Part shown: piece after piece, positions 54,530 through 62,944 of the stretch
Position numbering within the stretch: the first letter of the stretch is position 1
Layout: every line of letters begins with the position of its first letter
Origin: Neobacillus sp. PS3-40
GTDB lineage: Bacteria; Bacillota; Bacilli; Bacillales; Cytobacillaceae
Assembly: GCF_030915485.1 (NCBI RefSeq)
Contig: NZ_CP133266.1
Coordinates: 2,108,001 to 2,172,000 of the forward strand
Length of the DNA stretch: 64,000 nucleotides
Direction of reading: 5' to 3'
The notes under the pieces: generated by a model
The model's database searches: none
The model's input: the letters and a program-made list of their open reading frames with translations, nothing else
What the model was told of the DNA's origin: nothing
Program-made: the position numbers and the translations under genes

Positions 54530-54935
54530 TTTGTCTTTCATCGCCTTGATGAAGGACTTTTTTCTTGTTGCTCAACCGAATTTGGGCCTTCATAACCCTG
54601 ATGAAGGACCTTTTCTTGTTGTTCAACCAAGTTTGGGCCTTCATAACCTCGATGAAGACCTTTTTTCTTGTTGTTCAACCGTATTTGGGCCTTCATTGCC
54701 TCGATGAAGGACCTTTCTCTTGTTGTTCAACCGAGTTTGGGCCTTCATAACCTTGATGAAGGACCTTTCTCTTGTTGCTCAACCGAATTCGGGCCTTCAT
54801 AACCTCGATGAAGACCTTTTTTCTTGTTGTTCAACCAAGTTTGGTCCTTCATTGCCTCGATGAAGGACCTTTCTCTTGTTGTTCAACCGAGTTTGGGCCT
54901 TCATATCATAACCTTGATGAAGGATTTTTTAGTGC
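54530..54935. repeat. 52-bp tandem repeat array
   Basis: Eight units, the conserved GATGAAG falling at 54548, 54600, 54651, 54703, 54755, 54807, 54859 and 54916. Unit core: GATGAAGGACCTTT, CTTGTTGTTCAACCGAG, TTTGGGCCTTCATAACC. Across each unit border GGCCTTCAT..ATGAAGGACC forms a hairpin followed by T-rich DNA. Units 3-4 and 6-7 match each other best, giving a 156-bp higher-order period. 52 is not a multiple of 3 and no start signal is seen, so it is non-coding. The 54.94-55.15 kb remainder is AT-rich. Confidence 0.9.
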
Positions 54936-55089
54936 CCTCGAAATAATCCAAGCATTTTTCCATGTGAAATAATATGCTAATTCAGTTGTGATTCGGGCAG
55001 TTATTTAAGCTTTTCTCCGCACTTTCGGAACTACTTTGGGGCTTCCCTAATCCTTTTATTTTCATTTATTCCCCAGAACCCTTTCTTTG

Positions 55090-55119
55090 GTATAAAAGTA
55101 AGAAAACTTTATCAAACTA
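55090..55119 (+). promoter_or_regulatory. candidate forespore promoter
   Basis: GTATA (55090-55094), 18 bases, CAAACTA (55113-55119), a moderate match to a sigma-G promoter, ~30 bases before the SASP ATG. Confidence 0.4.
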
Positions 55120-55150
55120 ATATATAGCTACCAAGAAAGGAGTGTTTTAA

Positions 55151-55306
55151 ATGACTAAAAAGTTTAATAAGGGAAGTAACAATCAAAATTCCCCAACAGC
55201 CGGGAATGCGGAAGCAGAATTTGCAAGTGAGATTGTAAGCGGTGATAACAGTAAAGGAAATAAACGAAATAAAGGACAGCAAAGTAAAACAAAATCACAA
55301 AACTAA
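55151..55306 (+). CDS. sspE: gamma-type small acid-soluble spore protein
   Basis: 51 residues: MTKKFNKGSNNQN, AEAEFASEIVSG, then a Lys/Asn/Gln-rich tail. The EFASE motif and the Asn/Gln/Lys composition are those of gamma SASPs, amino-acid stores broken down at germination. It has a single EFASE unit rather than the repeats of B. subtilis SspE. AAGGAG lies 9 bases before the ATG. Its stop codon lies in the terminator stem. Confidence 0.85.
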   Translation: MTKKFNKGSNNQNSPTAGNAEAEFASEIVSGDNSKGNKRNKGQQSKTKSQN

Positions 55307-55340
55307 AAGAGTGCCGGTATTCGGCACTCTTTTAGTTTTC
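55301..55340. terminator. bidirectional terminator after sspE
   Basis: Perfect 16-bp stem AACTAAAAGAGTGCCG / CGGCACTCTTTTAGTT, serving sspE and the convergent gene at 55340. Confidence 0.93.
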
Positions 55341-55897
55341 TAATAACAACGGAATGATCTGATTCTTCTCAAGTCTGTTCCGTAATATTCCCAACGATTT
55401 CTACGCCATCGAAAGCCAGCAGTTGAAGTTCTCCCAATATAGGTTGGATAGAACCAAAAACTTCTGCCATTATTTAACCAAATGTAAGTGAATCGGTGAA
55501 GACATCCTCTAAGACCTCCGGCCTCGACTGCCATTAATCCCACAGATTCATGTGGTATGACAGATGGTGGTGGAGTTGTTGGTGCTCCGGCCTGTTGGTC
55601 TCCTCCGTGGGATGGAAAGCCGTCGTGCTGACCTCCTGGGAATGGAGATCCTCCATGGCCCCCTCCACCCGGGAAAGGAAATCCTCCATGACTTCCTCCC
55701 CCTGGAAACGGAAAACCGCCATGCTGTCCTCCACCTGGGAATGGAAAGCTACCTTGTTGTCCATCACCATGAATCGGGAGGTTACCTTGAGCCCCCCCTC
55801 CATGAGGTGGAAATTGATTATGTGGTGTTTGACGAAACTGTTCAAAGTATGAGCCAGGAATTATACCAAAGTCGTTAGGGTAATTTTGATTATCCAA
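55340..55897 (-). CDS. Gly/Pro/His repeat protein with conserved C-terminus
   Basis: 185 residues. Residues ~35-100 are repeats of ~11-12 residues of the form HGGFPFPGGG (about five). The C-terminal ~60 residues (GGLRGCLHRFTYIWLNNGRS, FWFYPTYIGRTS, AGFRWRRNRWEYYGTDL) are a conserved Trp/Tyr/Arg-rich domain found in Bacillus spore- or envelope-associated repeat proteins. There is no signal peptide. The start is TTG with GGGGG upstream. The neighbouring SASP hints at a spore role; function is not known. The repeat number may vary between strains. Confidence 0.7.
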   Translation of the reverse strand: MDNQNYPNDFGIIPGSYFEQFRQTPHNQFPPHGGGAQGNLPIHGDGQQGSFPFPGGGQHGGFPFPGGGSHGGFPFPGGGGHGGSPFPGGQHDGFPSHGGDQQAGAPTTPPPSVIPHESVGLMAVEAGGLRGCLHRFTYIWLNNGRSFWFYPTYIGRTSTAGFRWRRNRWEYYGTDLRRIRSFRCY

Positions 55898-56008
55898 AAA
55901 AACAATCCCCCTTCCATCTATTTTCCCAATAATTTATGCATAATCAACAAATTGGTGAAGGGTCTTTTTAGTGTATGGTACTAGGGGGATTAGCCTTTCT
56001 GCTTAAAG

Positions 56009-57109
56009 CTACTTTGCCATACTCCTAATCTCTTCAGCTATGTTATTTTGAATTTTTTCCACTTTGGAAAAATCCATTGCTGAGATATAGAAGACTTCAA
56101 GTTCATCATGCAACTCTTTCGCTTTAGCTAAATAAGTAGTGGCTTCAGCCATTTTGATTTTATATTGTGAGGCTATTTTACTCAGCATATCAGCAAATAT
56201 TTCATCTGTACCAGGTGCAATTAATATTTCATACATATCAATAATTTCATCGCCATCCCGGCTTGGGTAATATTCATGTGGTGCCGTGCTATCAAAGACG
56301 CATAAACCAAGTTCACGGAAAATAACCATATCAAGGCTATTTGGATCAAATCCACAATGATAGACCTCTACATCAATCCCTTTTAATTCGGCGGCAGCGG
56401 CTAGCTTTTTCAACATCGTTGATTTTCCTGTACCAGGTCTACCTTTAATGAAATACCTTTTTGGGATATCTTCAGTTAAGTTCGGAATAAAGTCAACAGC
56501 CCCTTTTGGTGTTGCGGCTCCAAAAAAGCGATGACGGACATCCGCTTTCTTATTTAACTCCATTTTTCCAAAAAAGTTCCCAATTAACTTGTTCGTCAAT
56601 TCATCTGCCTTTTTGAAATCCATACTGTTTATATAAGGTTTTTCCCAATCATCGTGAATCTCCAATGCTTCTCTAAAAATAGAATACGCCTTTTGAAAAT
56701 TTTCACTTATTCGGCTAGTAAGGCTTTGAATCTCACTTTTGTGAAGTCTAAGCTTCTCTGCATCCCATGCCAAACCAAGATTGATGTATTCTTCTACCGC
56801 TCCTGGAGCTTTTGGTTCAATAATATGTGGAGCTGTACCGTCAACGATTCCCACTTTTAAAGCAGGTATGATGACACCGTCAATTGAATTGTTATCAGAT
56901 GAACAATGTAAAAACTCAATATTAAAGCCTTTTTCAACCCACTCATTTCCAACTTTTTTCATTAGTGATGATTTACCTGTACCAGGTCCACCTTTTAAAA
57001 TAAATAAACGTTCAAGGCCCTGAAGGTTTGAATCGTAAAAGCTATAGAAGCCTTTTACTGTGTTTCCACCTGGATAGTAATTTTTTATTTTCCCGGCCAA
57101 TTTCAACAC
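56009..57109 (-). CDS. duplicated P-loop ATPase (PRK06851-like)
   Basis: 366 residues made of two copies of one NTPase domain. Copy 1 has Walker A LKGGPGTGKSSLMKK (~residue 40) and FLHCSSDNNSIDGVIIPAL. Copy 2 has IKGRPGTGKSTMLKK (~residue 225) and VYHCGFDPNSLDMVIFREL. Each is followed by VDGTAPH or FDSTAPH and a helical region ending in YINSMDF or YISAMDF. Soluble. The function of this family is not known to me. Single gene with GGAG before the ATG. Confidence 0.82.
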   Translation of the reverse strand: MLKLAGKIKNYYPGGNTVKGFYSFYDSNLQGLERLFILKGGPGTGKSSLMKKVGNEWVEKGFNIEFLHCSSDNNSIDGVIIPALKVGIVDGTAPHIIEPKAPGAVEEYINLGLAWDAEKLRLHKSEIQSLTSRISENFQKAYSIFREALEIHDDWEKPYINSMDFKKADELTNKLIGNFFGKMELNKKADVRHRFFGAATPKGAVDFIPNLTEDIPKRYFIKGRPGTGKSTMLKKLAAAAELKGIDVEVYHCGFDPNSLDMVIFRELGLCVFDSTAPHEYYPSRDGDEIIDMYEILIAPGTDEIFADMLSKIASQYKIKMAEATTYLAKAKELHDELEVFYISAMDFSKVEKIQNNIAEEIRSMAK

Positions 57110-57320
57110 TCCTTTTTCGTACCACTTAAAAGTCGTTTTTACATATTAATCTTATGCAGTAGTACATAATGGGTGAACGCCTAGGAAAATTTTATTTTTA
57201 AAAATGGGCCTCGAGCTTTTTGAAGCAAGACTTTCATACGTTTGCTCCTGACAAATTATTCTAAAGAAAACAGGTTGGGCTGTTTATGCCAAAATAATAT
57301 CAATTCTATGACTATAAAAA

Positions 57321-57797
57321 TTACTTTGTAATTTCTTCTATTTGTGCATTAGTTATTTCCATTAGCTGTTCTGGTCTCAACACGATCTGAACGCCAATTT
57401 TCCCTCCGCTTACCACTATATATTCAAGGAGTTGGCAGCTCTTATCAAGAATAGTCTTATATTCTTTCTTCATTCCAATCGGTGAGCAGCCTCCACGAAT
57501 ATACCCTGTCCACTTTTGGATATCTTTTACCGGGATCATTTCAACTTTCTTCTCCCCAGCTACCTTTGCTGCCTTCTTTAAATCCAGTTCTGCTTCAACA
57601 GGAATAACGAAGACAATTATATTTTTGCTTGCCCCTTGAGTAACAAGTGTTTTATAAACTTCCTGTGTGTTTCTATTTATTTTTGCAGCCACGGATACAC
57701 CATCAATTTTCCCATCCTTATTATCATATGAAAGCATCTCATATGTGACTTTTTTTGCATCAAGAATTCTCATTGCATTTGTTTTAACATGTGCCAT
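57321..57797 (-). CDS. ybaK: Cys-tRNA(Pro) deacylase YbaK/EbsC
   Basis: 158 residues of the YbaK/ProX editing fold: hydrolyses cysteine wrongly attached to tRNA-Pro. VYKTLVTQGASKNIIVFVIP with the catalytic Lys region, and GYIRGGCSPIG, are the family motifs. GGTGG precedes the ATG. Monocistronic. The gap 57798-58301 upstream is AT-rich. It holds only a possible decayed family A fragment (57985-58035; CTGATTG, GGCAGAGGTGCAGTT). Confidence 0.93.
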   Translation of the reverse strand: MAHVKTNAMRILDAKKVTYEMLSYDNKDGKIDGVSVAAKINRNTQEVYKTLVTQGASKNIIVFVIPVEAELDLKKAAKVAGEKKVEMIPVKDIQKWTGYIRGGCSPIGMKKEYKTILDKSCQLLEYIVVSGGKIGVQIVLRPEQLMEITNAQIEEITK

Positions 57798-58301
57798 AAT
57801 TCCACCTCTTTTAAAAAATTGCTTCTGTTATAAGCATAAACACTTCTTATCTCTGTAGCAAAAAAAATTAACTTTTATTACCATAAATACACTAAATAAC
57901 CATAGAATTGTCACTCAATTGCCACCCCATTCATGCTATCCTGTAGTAAACTAATAGTACGTACAGATGGGATATTTATCCTATTACAAAAGGCACTGAT
58001 TGTCTAATCCATGGTGTAGGCAGAGGTGCAGTTATATGTAAAAAAATCATAAAATTCATTCTTAAGCTTGTTAAATTTTTTCCCATCATAGAAAATAACA
58101 ATCCTAGATTCATAGCAATAGTCTACTAGTCCTAAAATTTCCAAAACTACCCTGTATGCATGTGAATTATTTCACAATGGTGAACTTTTGAAATTTATTC
58201 GAACTCTTTTTGATTCTGAAATGAGAAAACCGTAATCATCATATGTATACAAATGGGGGATGGATGATCCTTGACTAATTTGAATGAGGGTGAATTAACA
58301 A

Positions 58302-60089
58302 ATGAAATATGATTTAGTCCTATTACATGCGCCAAGTGTTTACGATTTCAGAGAAAACGCTTTACTAGCTGGCCCAATAAGCGACGTTGTTCCATCATCT
58401 CCTGTTTTTGAAATGTATCCTATCGGCTTAACGAGCATAGCAGATTATTTAGAGAGATACGGCCTTAAGGTGAAAATAATCAACATTGCCAATCGAATGT
58501 TAATGAATCAAAATTTTGATGTTGAAAAAAAATTGAAAAAGATTAAAGCGAGAGCTTTTGGAATAGACCTACATTGGCTTCCACATGCACATGGAAGCAT
58601 TGAGCTTGCCAAGATTGTCAAAAGGCTCCATCCAGATACACCTATTATTTTCGGAGGATTATCTTCAACTTACTTCCATAAAGAATTGATTCAATATCCG
58701 TTTATTGATTTTGTAATGCGTGGCGATTCAACAGAAAAATTAATGCTTCTGCTCATGAATAAGTTGGAATTTGAAGATACCCATTATGTGGATATTCCTA
58801 ACCTAACCTGGAAAAAGGGCGAGGAAATTGGTTATAATCCCATCACATATGTACCGAAGGATTTAGATGAATTTGACATACCTGGCTATCGATATACTAT
58901 TCGATCCGTTTTTAAATATAAGAATTTTCTTGACCCACTTCCGTATAATGGCTGGCTTCAATACCCTAACACTGCCTTGTTGACAGCAAGAGGTTGCTCG
59001 CAAAACTGCCTTATTTGTGGGGGATCAAGGGATGCCTACGAGCAAAACTGTAATCGAAATGGTCTAGCATTAAGATCTCCCGCAAAACTTGTTGAAGATA
59101 TTCAATTTGTCCAACGCTTTAGCCGTGCCCCCATTTTTATTATTCATGATATCCGGCAAGGTGGCGTTGAGTATGTTAATGAGTTTTTTCATTTACTAAA
59201 AAACATCAAACTAAAAAATGAGTTAGTTTTTGAGTTATTCCAATATGCGGATGAACAGTTTTTTGAACAGATAAATGAAGCAGTTCCCAAGTATAGTATT
59301 GAAATCACCCTTGAAACCCATGATGAAAAATTAAGGCGCCTAAACGGGAAATTTAATTGCACGAATCAAAAGGTAATTGATACATTGAACTTTGCCTTAA
59401 AGCATGGATGCAAAAAAATCGATTTATTTTTTATGGTGGGTGTTCCAGGGCAAACATATGAAAGCACCTTACAAAATATTGATTTTTGTGAAACGATACA
59501 TCTGGCTTGTCAAAAGGACCCACGGATCTTTTATTTCGTTGCCCCCCTTGCACCATTTCTTGATCCGGCAAGCCCTGCATTTGAAAATCCAGAATTATAT
59601 GGTTACAAGAAATTTTGCCATACACTTGAGGACCACCGCAAGGCCATTACACAACCTTCATGGAAACACATGTTAAGTTATGAGACAAAGTATATGACTA
59701 GAGATGAAATTGTCAAAGCAACGTATGATGCCGCTAAATTATTGAATGACTTTAAAATGAAATATTATTTAATCGATAAGGAAACCTTCTTCGACATTGA
59801 AGAAAAAATTAATAAATCGATGGACTATATTGAAAGAATTGATAGACTTCTCGCACTCCCACCTTCCCTGCAAACCACAGAACTAGAAAAAATTAAAAAG
59901 GAAATTCAGGAGTTAAATAGATACAGCATTTGTGGTAAAAATGAATTGAAGTGGGAAGTAAAGAAAAATTACGCAAATATATTTTCGCTTGCACTAGTTG
60001 GTTTGGAGCAGCTTTATGAAGACTACTCCATTAAGATTAAACGTCAAATAAGCCCAAGCAATCGGGATCAAGTGAAGCTAGATAGCTAA
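58302..60089 (+). CDS. B12-binding radical SAM protein (TIGR04190-like)
   Basis: 595 residues. Residues ~1-190 are a B12-binding-like Rossmann domain (VFEMYPIGLTSIADYLERYG, PIIFGGLSSTYFHKEL). Residues ~215-450 are the radical SAM barrel with CSQNCLICGG (CxxxCxxC) and LETHDEKLRRLNG. The C-terminal ~140 residues are helical. It resembles the Ta0216 family of uncharacterised enzymes. There is no partner gene on either side, so the substrate is open. The ribosome binding site is poor (GAGGGTG). Confidence 0.83.
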   Translation: MKYDLVLLHAPSVYDFRENALLAGPISDVVPSSPVFEMYPIGLTSIADYLERYGLKVKIINIANRMLMNQNFDVEKKLKKIKARAFGIDLHWLPHAHGSIELAKIVKRLHPDTPIIFGGLSSTYFHKELIQYPFIDFVMRGDSTEKLMLLLMNKLEFEDTHYVDIPNLTWKKGEEIGYNPITYVPKDLDEFDIPGYRYTIRSVFKYKNFLDPLPYNGWLQYPNTALLTARGCSQNCLICGGSRDAYEQNCNRNGLALRSPAKLVEDIQFVQRFSRAPIFIIHDIRQGGVEYVNEFFHLLKNIKLKNELVFELFQYADEQFFEQINEAVPKYSIEITLETHDEKLRRLNGKFNCTNQKVIDTLNFALKHGCKKIDLFFMVGVPGQTYESTLQNIDFCETIHLACQKDPRIFYFVAPLAPFLDPASPAFENPELYGYKKFCHTLEDHRKAITQPSWKHMLSYETKYMTRDEIVKATYDAAKLLNDFKMKYYLIDKETFFDIEEKINKSMDYIERIDRLLALPPSLQTTELEKIKKEIQELNRYSICGKNELKWEVKKNYANIFSLALVGLEQLYEDYSIKIKRQISPSNRDQVKLDS

Positions 60090-60262
60090 GAAAATACGCT
60101 CATTTTAAAATAGGAGAATCAACTAAAACTAAGTAGTTCCGTTTTTGTGGAGGAACATTTATAATAGCCTAGGATTTAGCATATCAATTTAGATACAAAT
60201 TGGTATGCTATTTTTTATTGGTTGTCTTTGGATGTTTTCAGATTTTTCTACTTTGTCTACCT

Positions 60263-60393
60263 GAGTTGATGGGAGCGGAGGGCACTTGACTCCTGTGGGA
60301 TTAGAGGGATTGGGAGACCCCACAGGCGGTACGCCGAGGATCATCATCCCTCCCGCGGAAAGCAAGTGCCCGGAGCGGAAATCAACGGGCAAA
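60263..60393 (+). repeat. family C GC-rich repeat, third copy
   Basis: Nearly identical to the copy at 27819 (AGCGGAGGGCACTTGACTCC, GGGAGACCCCACAGGCGG, CGCGGAAAGCAAGTGCCC). At the IS insertion point, GAGGAGGCTCCCATCCC is replaced by GAGGATCATCATCCC. It fills the gap between the radical SAM gene and livF. Confidence 0.9.
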
Positions 60394-60433
60394 GTTAGGA
60401 GCTAAATACAATCATTTATGCGAAAAGAGTTTA

Positions 60434-60471
60434 TAAAAAGGGCATCGGAATTTCTCTCCGATACCCTTTTT
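60434..60471. terminator. terminator of the liv operon
   Basis: AAAAAGGGCATCGG..CCGATACCCTTTTT (one G.U in the stem), bidirectional, 25 bases after the livF stop. Confidence 0.9.
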
Positions 60472-60496
60472 AACAGCAAACTTACCCATTCTTCTA

Positions 60497-61204
60497 TTAA
60501 TGACCACCAAGATATGCCATTCTAATTTGATCACTTTGATTTAGTTCATCTGATGTTCCGCTTAAAACAATCTTTCCAGTTTCAATTACATAAGCGCGAT
60601 CCGCAATGGATAAAGCCATATTCGCATTCTGTTCAACTAATAAAATAGTTGTTCCACTTTTATTGATTTCTTGAATGATACGGAAGATCGTTTTTACTAA
60701 AAGTGGAGCTAAGCCCATCGATGGTTCGTCTAATATTAAGAGACGGGGTTTAGCCATTAAAGCTCTACCCATAGCAAGCATTTGCTGCTCTCCACCGGAC
60801 AATGTCCCTGCATGCTGTTTCTTGCGCTCAAGAAGTCGTGGGAAGAGATTATATACTTTCTCAAAGTCCTCTTGGATACCCTTTTTATCCTTTCGTAAAT
60901 AGGCTCCCAACTCCAGATTTTCCTCAACCGTCATATTTGCAAACACTCGACGTCCTTCGGGAACGTGTGATAATCCCTTTTTCACAATTGCCTGTGCAAC
61001 TTTACCTGAAATTGACTGCCCCTCAAACAAGATGTCACCATTTTTTGGTTTAAGCAATCCTGAAATTGTTTTTAACAGCGTACTTTTTCCAGCGCCATTC
61101 GCCCCAATAAGAGTCACGATTTCGCCTTCATTAATTTCAAGGGAGACTCCTTTAAGTGCCTGAATATTTCCGTAGAAAACATTAATATCATTAATCTTTA
61201 ACAT
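60497..61204 (-). CDS. livF: branched-chain amino acid ABC ATPase LivF
   Basis: 235 residues: Walker A GANGAGKSTL, signature LSGGEQQMLA, Walker B RLLILDEPSMGLAPLL, H-loop VEQNANMAL. Typical LivF. One of two ATPases; its start shares a base with the livG stop. Confidence 0.94.
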   Translation of the reverse strand: MLKINDINVFYGNIQALKGVSLEINEGEIVTLIGANGAGKSTLLKTISGLLKPKNGDILFEGQSISGKVAQAIVKKGLSHVPEGRRVFANMTVEENLELGAYLRKDKKGIQEDFEKVYNLFPRLLERKKQHAGTLSGGEQQMLAMGRALMAKPRLLILDEPSMGLAPLLVKTIFRIIQEINKSGTTILLVEQNANMALSIADRAYVIETGKIVLSGTSDELNQSDQIRMAYLGGH

Positions 61205-61983
61205 TAGGAAACCTCCTCCCCGAGATATGCCTCGATGACTTTTGGATTGTTTCTGATCTCATCTGGAGTGCCCTCTGCAATCATCTGTCCATGATCGAGA
61301 ACATAAATACGTTCACATACTCCCATAACAAGGAGCATATCATGTTCGATTAATAGAACGGTTAATGAAAATCTTTCCCTTATAAAGGAAATAAGGTTCA
61401 TTAGCTCTTCTGTTTCCTGTGGATTCATCCCTGCTGCTGGTTCATCTAGTAGGAGTAGTTTTGGATTGGCAGCCAATGCTCTCGCAATTTCTAAGCGCCG
61501 CTGCTGTCCGTATGGTAAATTTTTTGCCTTCTCATGCATGAATTTTTCCAAGCCAAAGATCTTTAAAAATTCGATTGCTTTCTCTTCCATTTCCTTTTCG
61601 CCGGAAAAATGATGCGGAAGCCGAAAAATCGAACTGATCATAGAATGTTTGGCAAGAGAATGGTACGCTACCTTAACATTATCGAGAACAGATAATTCAC
61701 TAAACAAGCGAATATTTTGGAACGTACGGCTGATCCCTTTTCTTGTTATTTTATATGGAGCATGACCATTTAATTTATCGCCGTCTAAGGAAATGATACC
61801 TTCTGTAGGTACATAAACCCCAGTTAATAAATTAAAAAATGTGGTCTTTCCTGCACCATTTGGACCAATTAACCCTACTAGTTCCCCTTGATTTAGTTCA
61901 AGATTAATATCTGAAACGGCTTTTAATCCGCCAAATCGGATTCCGGCATTCTCCACTTTAAGCAACGGTTTGTTTGCTTTCAT
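61204..61983 (-). CDS. livG: branched-chain amino acid ABC ATPase LivG
   Basis: 259 residues: Walker A GPNGAGKTTFFNLL, the LivG-type insert after RTFQNIRLF, signature LPYGQQRRLEIARAL, Walker B LLLLDEPAAGMNPQE, IEHDMLLVM. Overlaps livM by 26 bases. Confidence 0.94.
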   Translation of the reverse strand: MKANKPLLKVENAGIRFGGLKAVSDINLELNQGELVGLIGPNGAGKTTFFNLLTGVYVPTEGIISLDGDKLNGHAPYKITRKGISRTFQNIRLFSELSVLDNVKVAYHSLAKHSMISSIFRLPHHFSGEKEMEEKAIEFLKIFGLEKFMHEKAKNLPYGQQRRLEIARALAANPKLLLLDEPAAGMNPQETEELMNLISFIRERFSLTVLLIEHDMLLVMGVCERIYVLDHGQMIAEGTPDEIRNNPKVIEAYLGEEVS

Positions 61984-62932
61984 CCTGTACTCCTCCTTTA
62001 GCGGACTTTCGGCCTTTAAATAATGATGTTAATTCTTTTGTTCCCATTAATCCTTGTGGACGGTAGAGCATCATTACTATTAAAACTAAGCTATAAATAA
62101 TCATCCTTGTTCCCGGATACGCCTGTAGATAGGTTGAAATAATTGTTAATAAAATGGCTGCAATTACTGCTCCGGACATACTTCCTAAACCGCCTAGAAC
62201 AACGAAAATTAAGATATCAAATGATTTCAAAAATCCAAAGTTTGTTGGTTGAATAATATAGAAGTTGTGAGCATACAAGCTACCTGCAACGCCTGCAAAA
62301 AATGCTCCAATAGCAAAGGCCGTTACTTTATAGTAAGTTGTATTAATTCCCATCGCATCTGCTGCAATTTCATTCTCTCGTATAGAAATACAGGCACGTC
62401 CGTGGGTTGAATTTGTAAAGTTAACAATGACAATAATGGAAAGCATGACGCAAAAAGCAAGCCATGGCCAAGTGGTTAAATGGGAGACCTGCATCCCGCT
62501 CGCCCCACCTACATAATCAACATTTAAAAACACAATTCTAACAATTTCTCCAAATCCTAAAGTGGCAATGGCAAGATAATCTCCCTTTAAACGGAGACTA
62601 GGAATACCAATGATTAATCCTGCAACAGCTGCAGCTAAGCCGCCAACTAGTATTGCAACCACAAAAGGAAGATGCAACTTCATTGTTATAATCGCAGATG
62701 CATAAGCTCCAACTGCTAGGAAACCTGCATGGCCGATGGAGAACTGGCCTGTGATACCAATAATTAAATGGAGACTAACTGCCAAAATAATATTAATGCC
62801 GATAAAGAACAAGGTATTAATATAAAATGGATTTAGTTGCCCACCGGTTATTAATCCTTGAACTACTATTGAAAAAATAATGGCCAAAACGATTGAGCCC
62901 CAAAATCCTTTAGCCCGCTTTACTATATTCAT
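61958..62932 (-). CDS. livM: branched-chain amino acid ABC permease LivM
   Basis: 324 residues with about ten membrane segments and the conserved GITGQFSIGHAGFLAVGAYA and GDYLAIATLGFGEIVR motifs. It pairs with LivH in the membrane. 12 bases after livH. Confidence 0.94.
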   Translation of the reverse strand: MNIVKRAKGFWGSIVLAIIFSIVVQGLITGGQLNPFYINTLFFIGINIILAVSLHLIIGITGQFSIGHAGFLAVGAYASAIITMKLHLPFVVAILVGGLAAAVAGLIIGIPSLRLKGDYLAIATLGFGEIVRIVFLNVDYVGGASGMQVSHLTTWPWLAFCVMLSIIVIVNFTNSTHGRACISIRENEIAADAMGINTTYYKVTAFAIGAFFAGVAGSLYAHNFYIIQPTNFGFLKSFDILIFVVLGGLGSMSGAVIAAILLTIISTYLQAYPGTRMIIYSLVLIVMMLYRPQGLMGTKELTSLFKGRKSAKGGVQDESKQTVA

Positions 62933-62944
62933 CGCTTAGCCCCC

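Noticed and set aside
54530-54935. Possible CRISPR array
   Set aside because: Units are contiguous ~52-bp repeats with no unique spacers, and there are no cas genes nearby.
54477-54972. Overlapping open frames encoding repeated SCCSTEFGPS-like segments
   Set aside because: They arise from the 52-bp tandem array; the frame shifts from unit to unit and no start signal is present.
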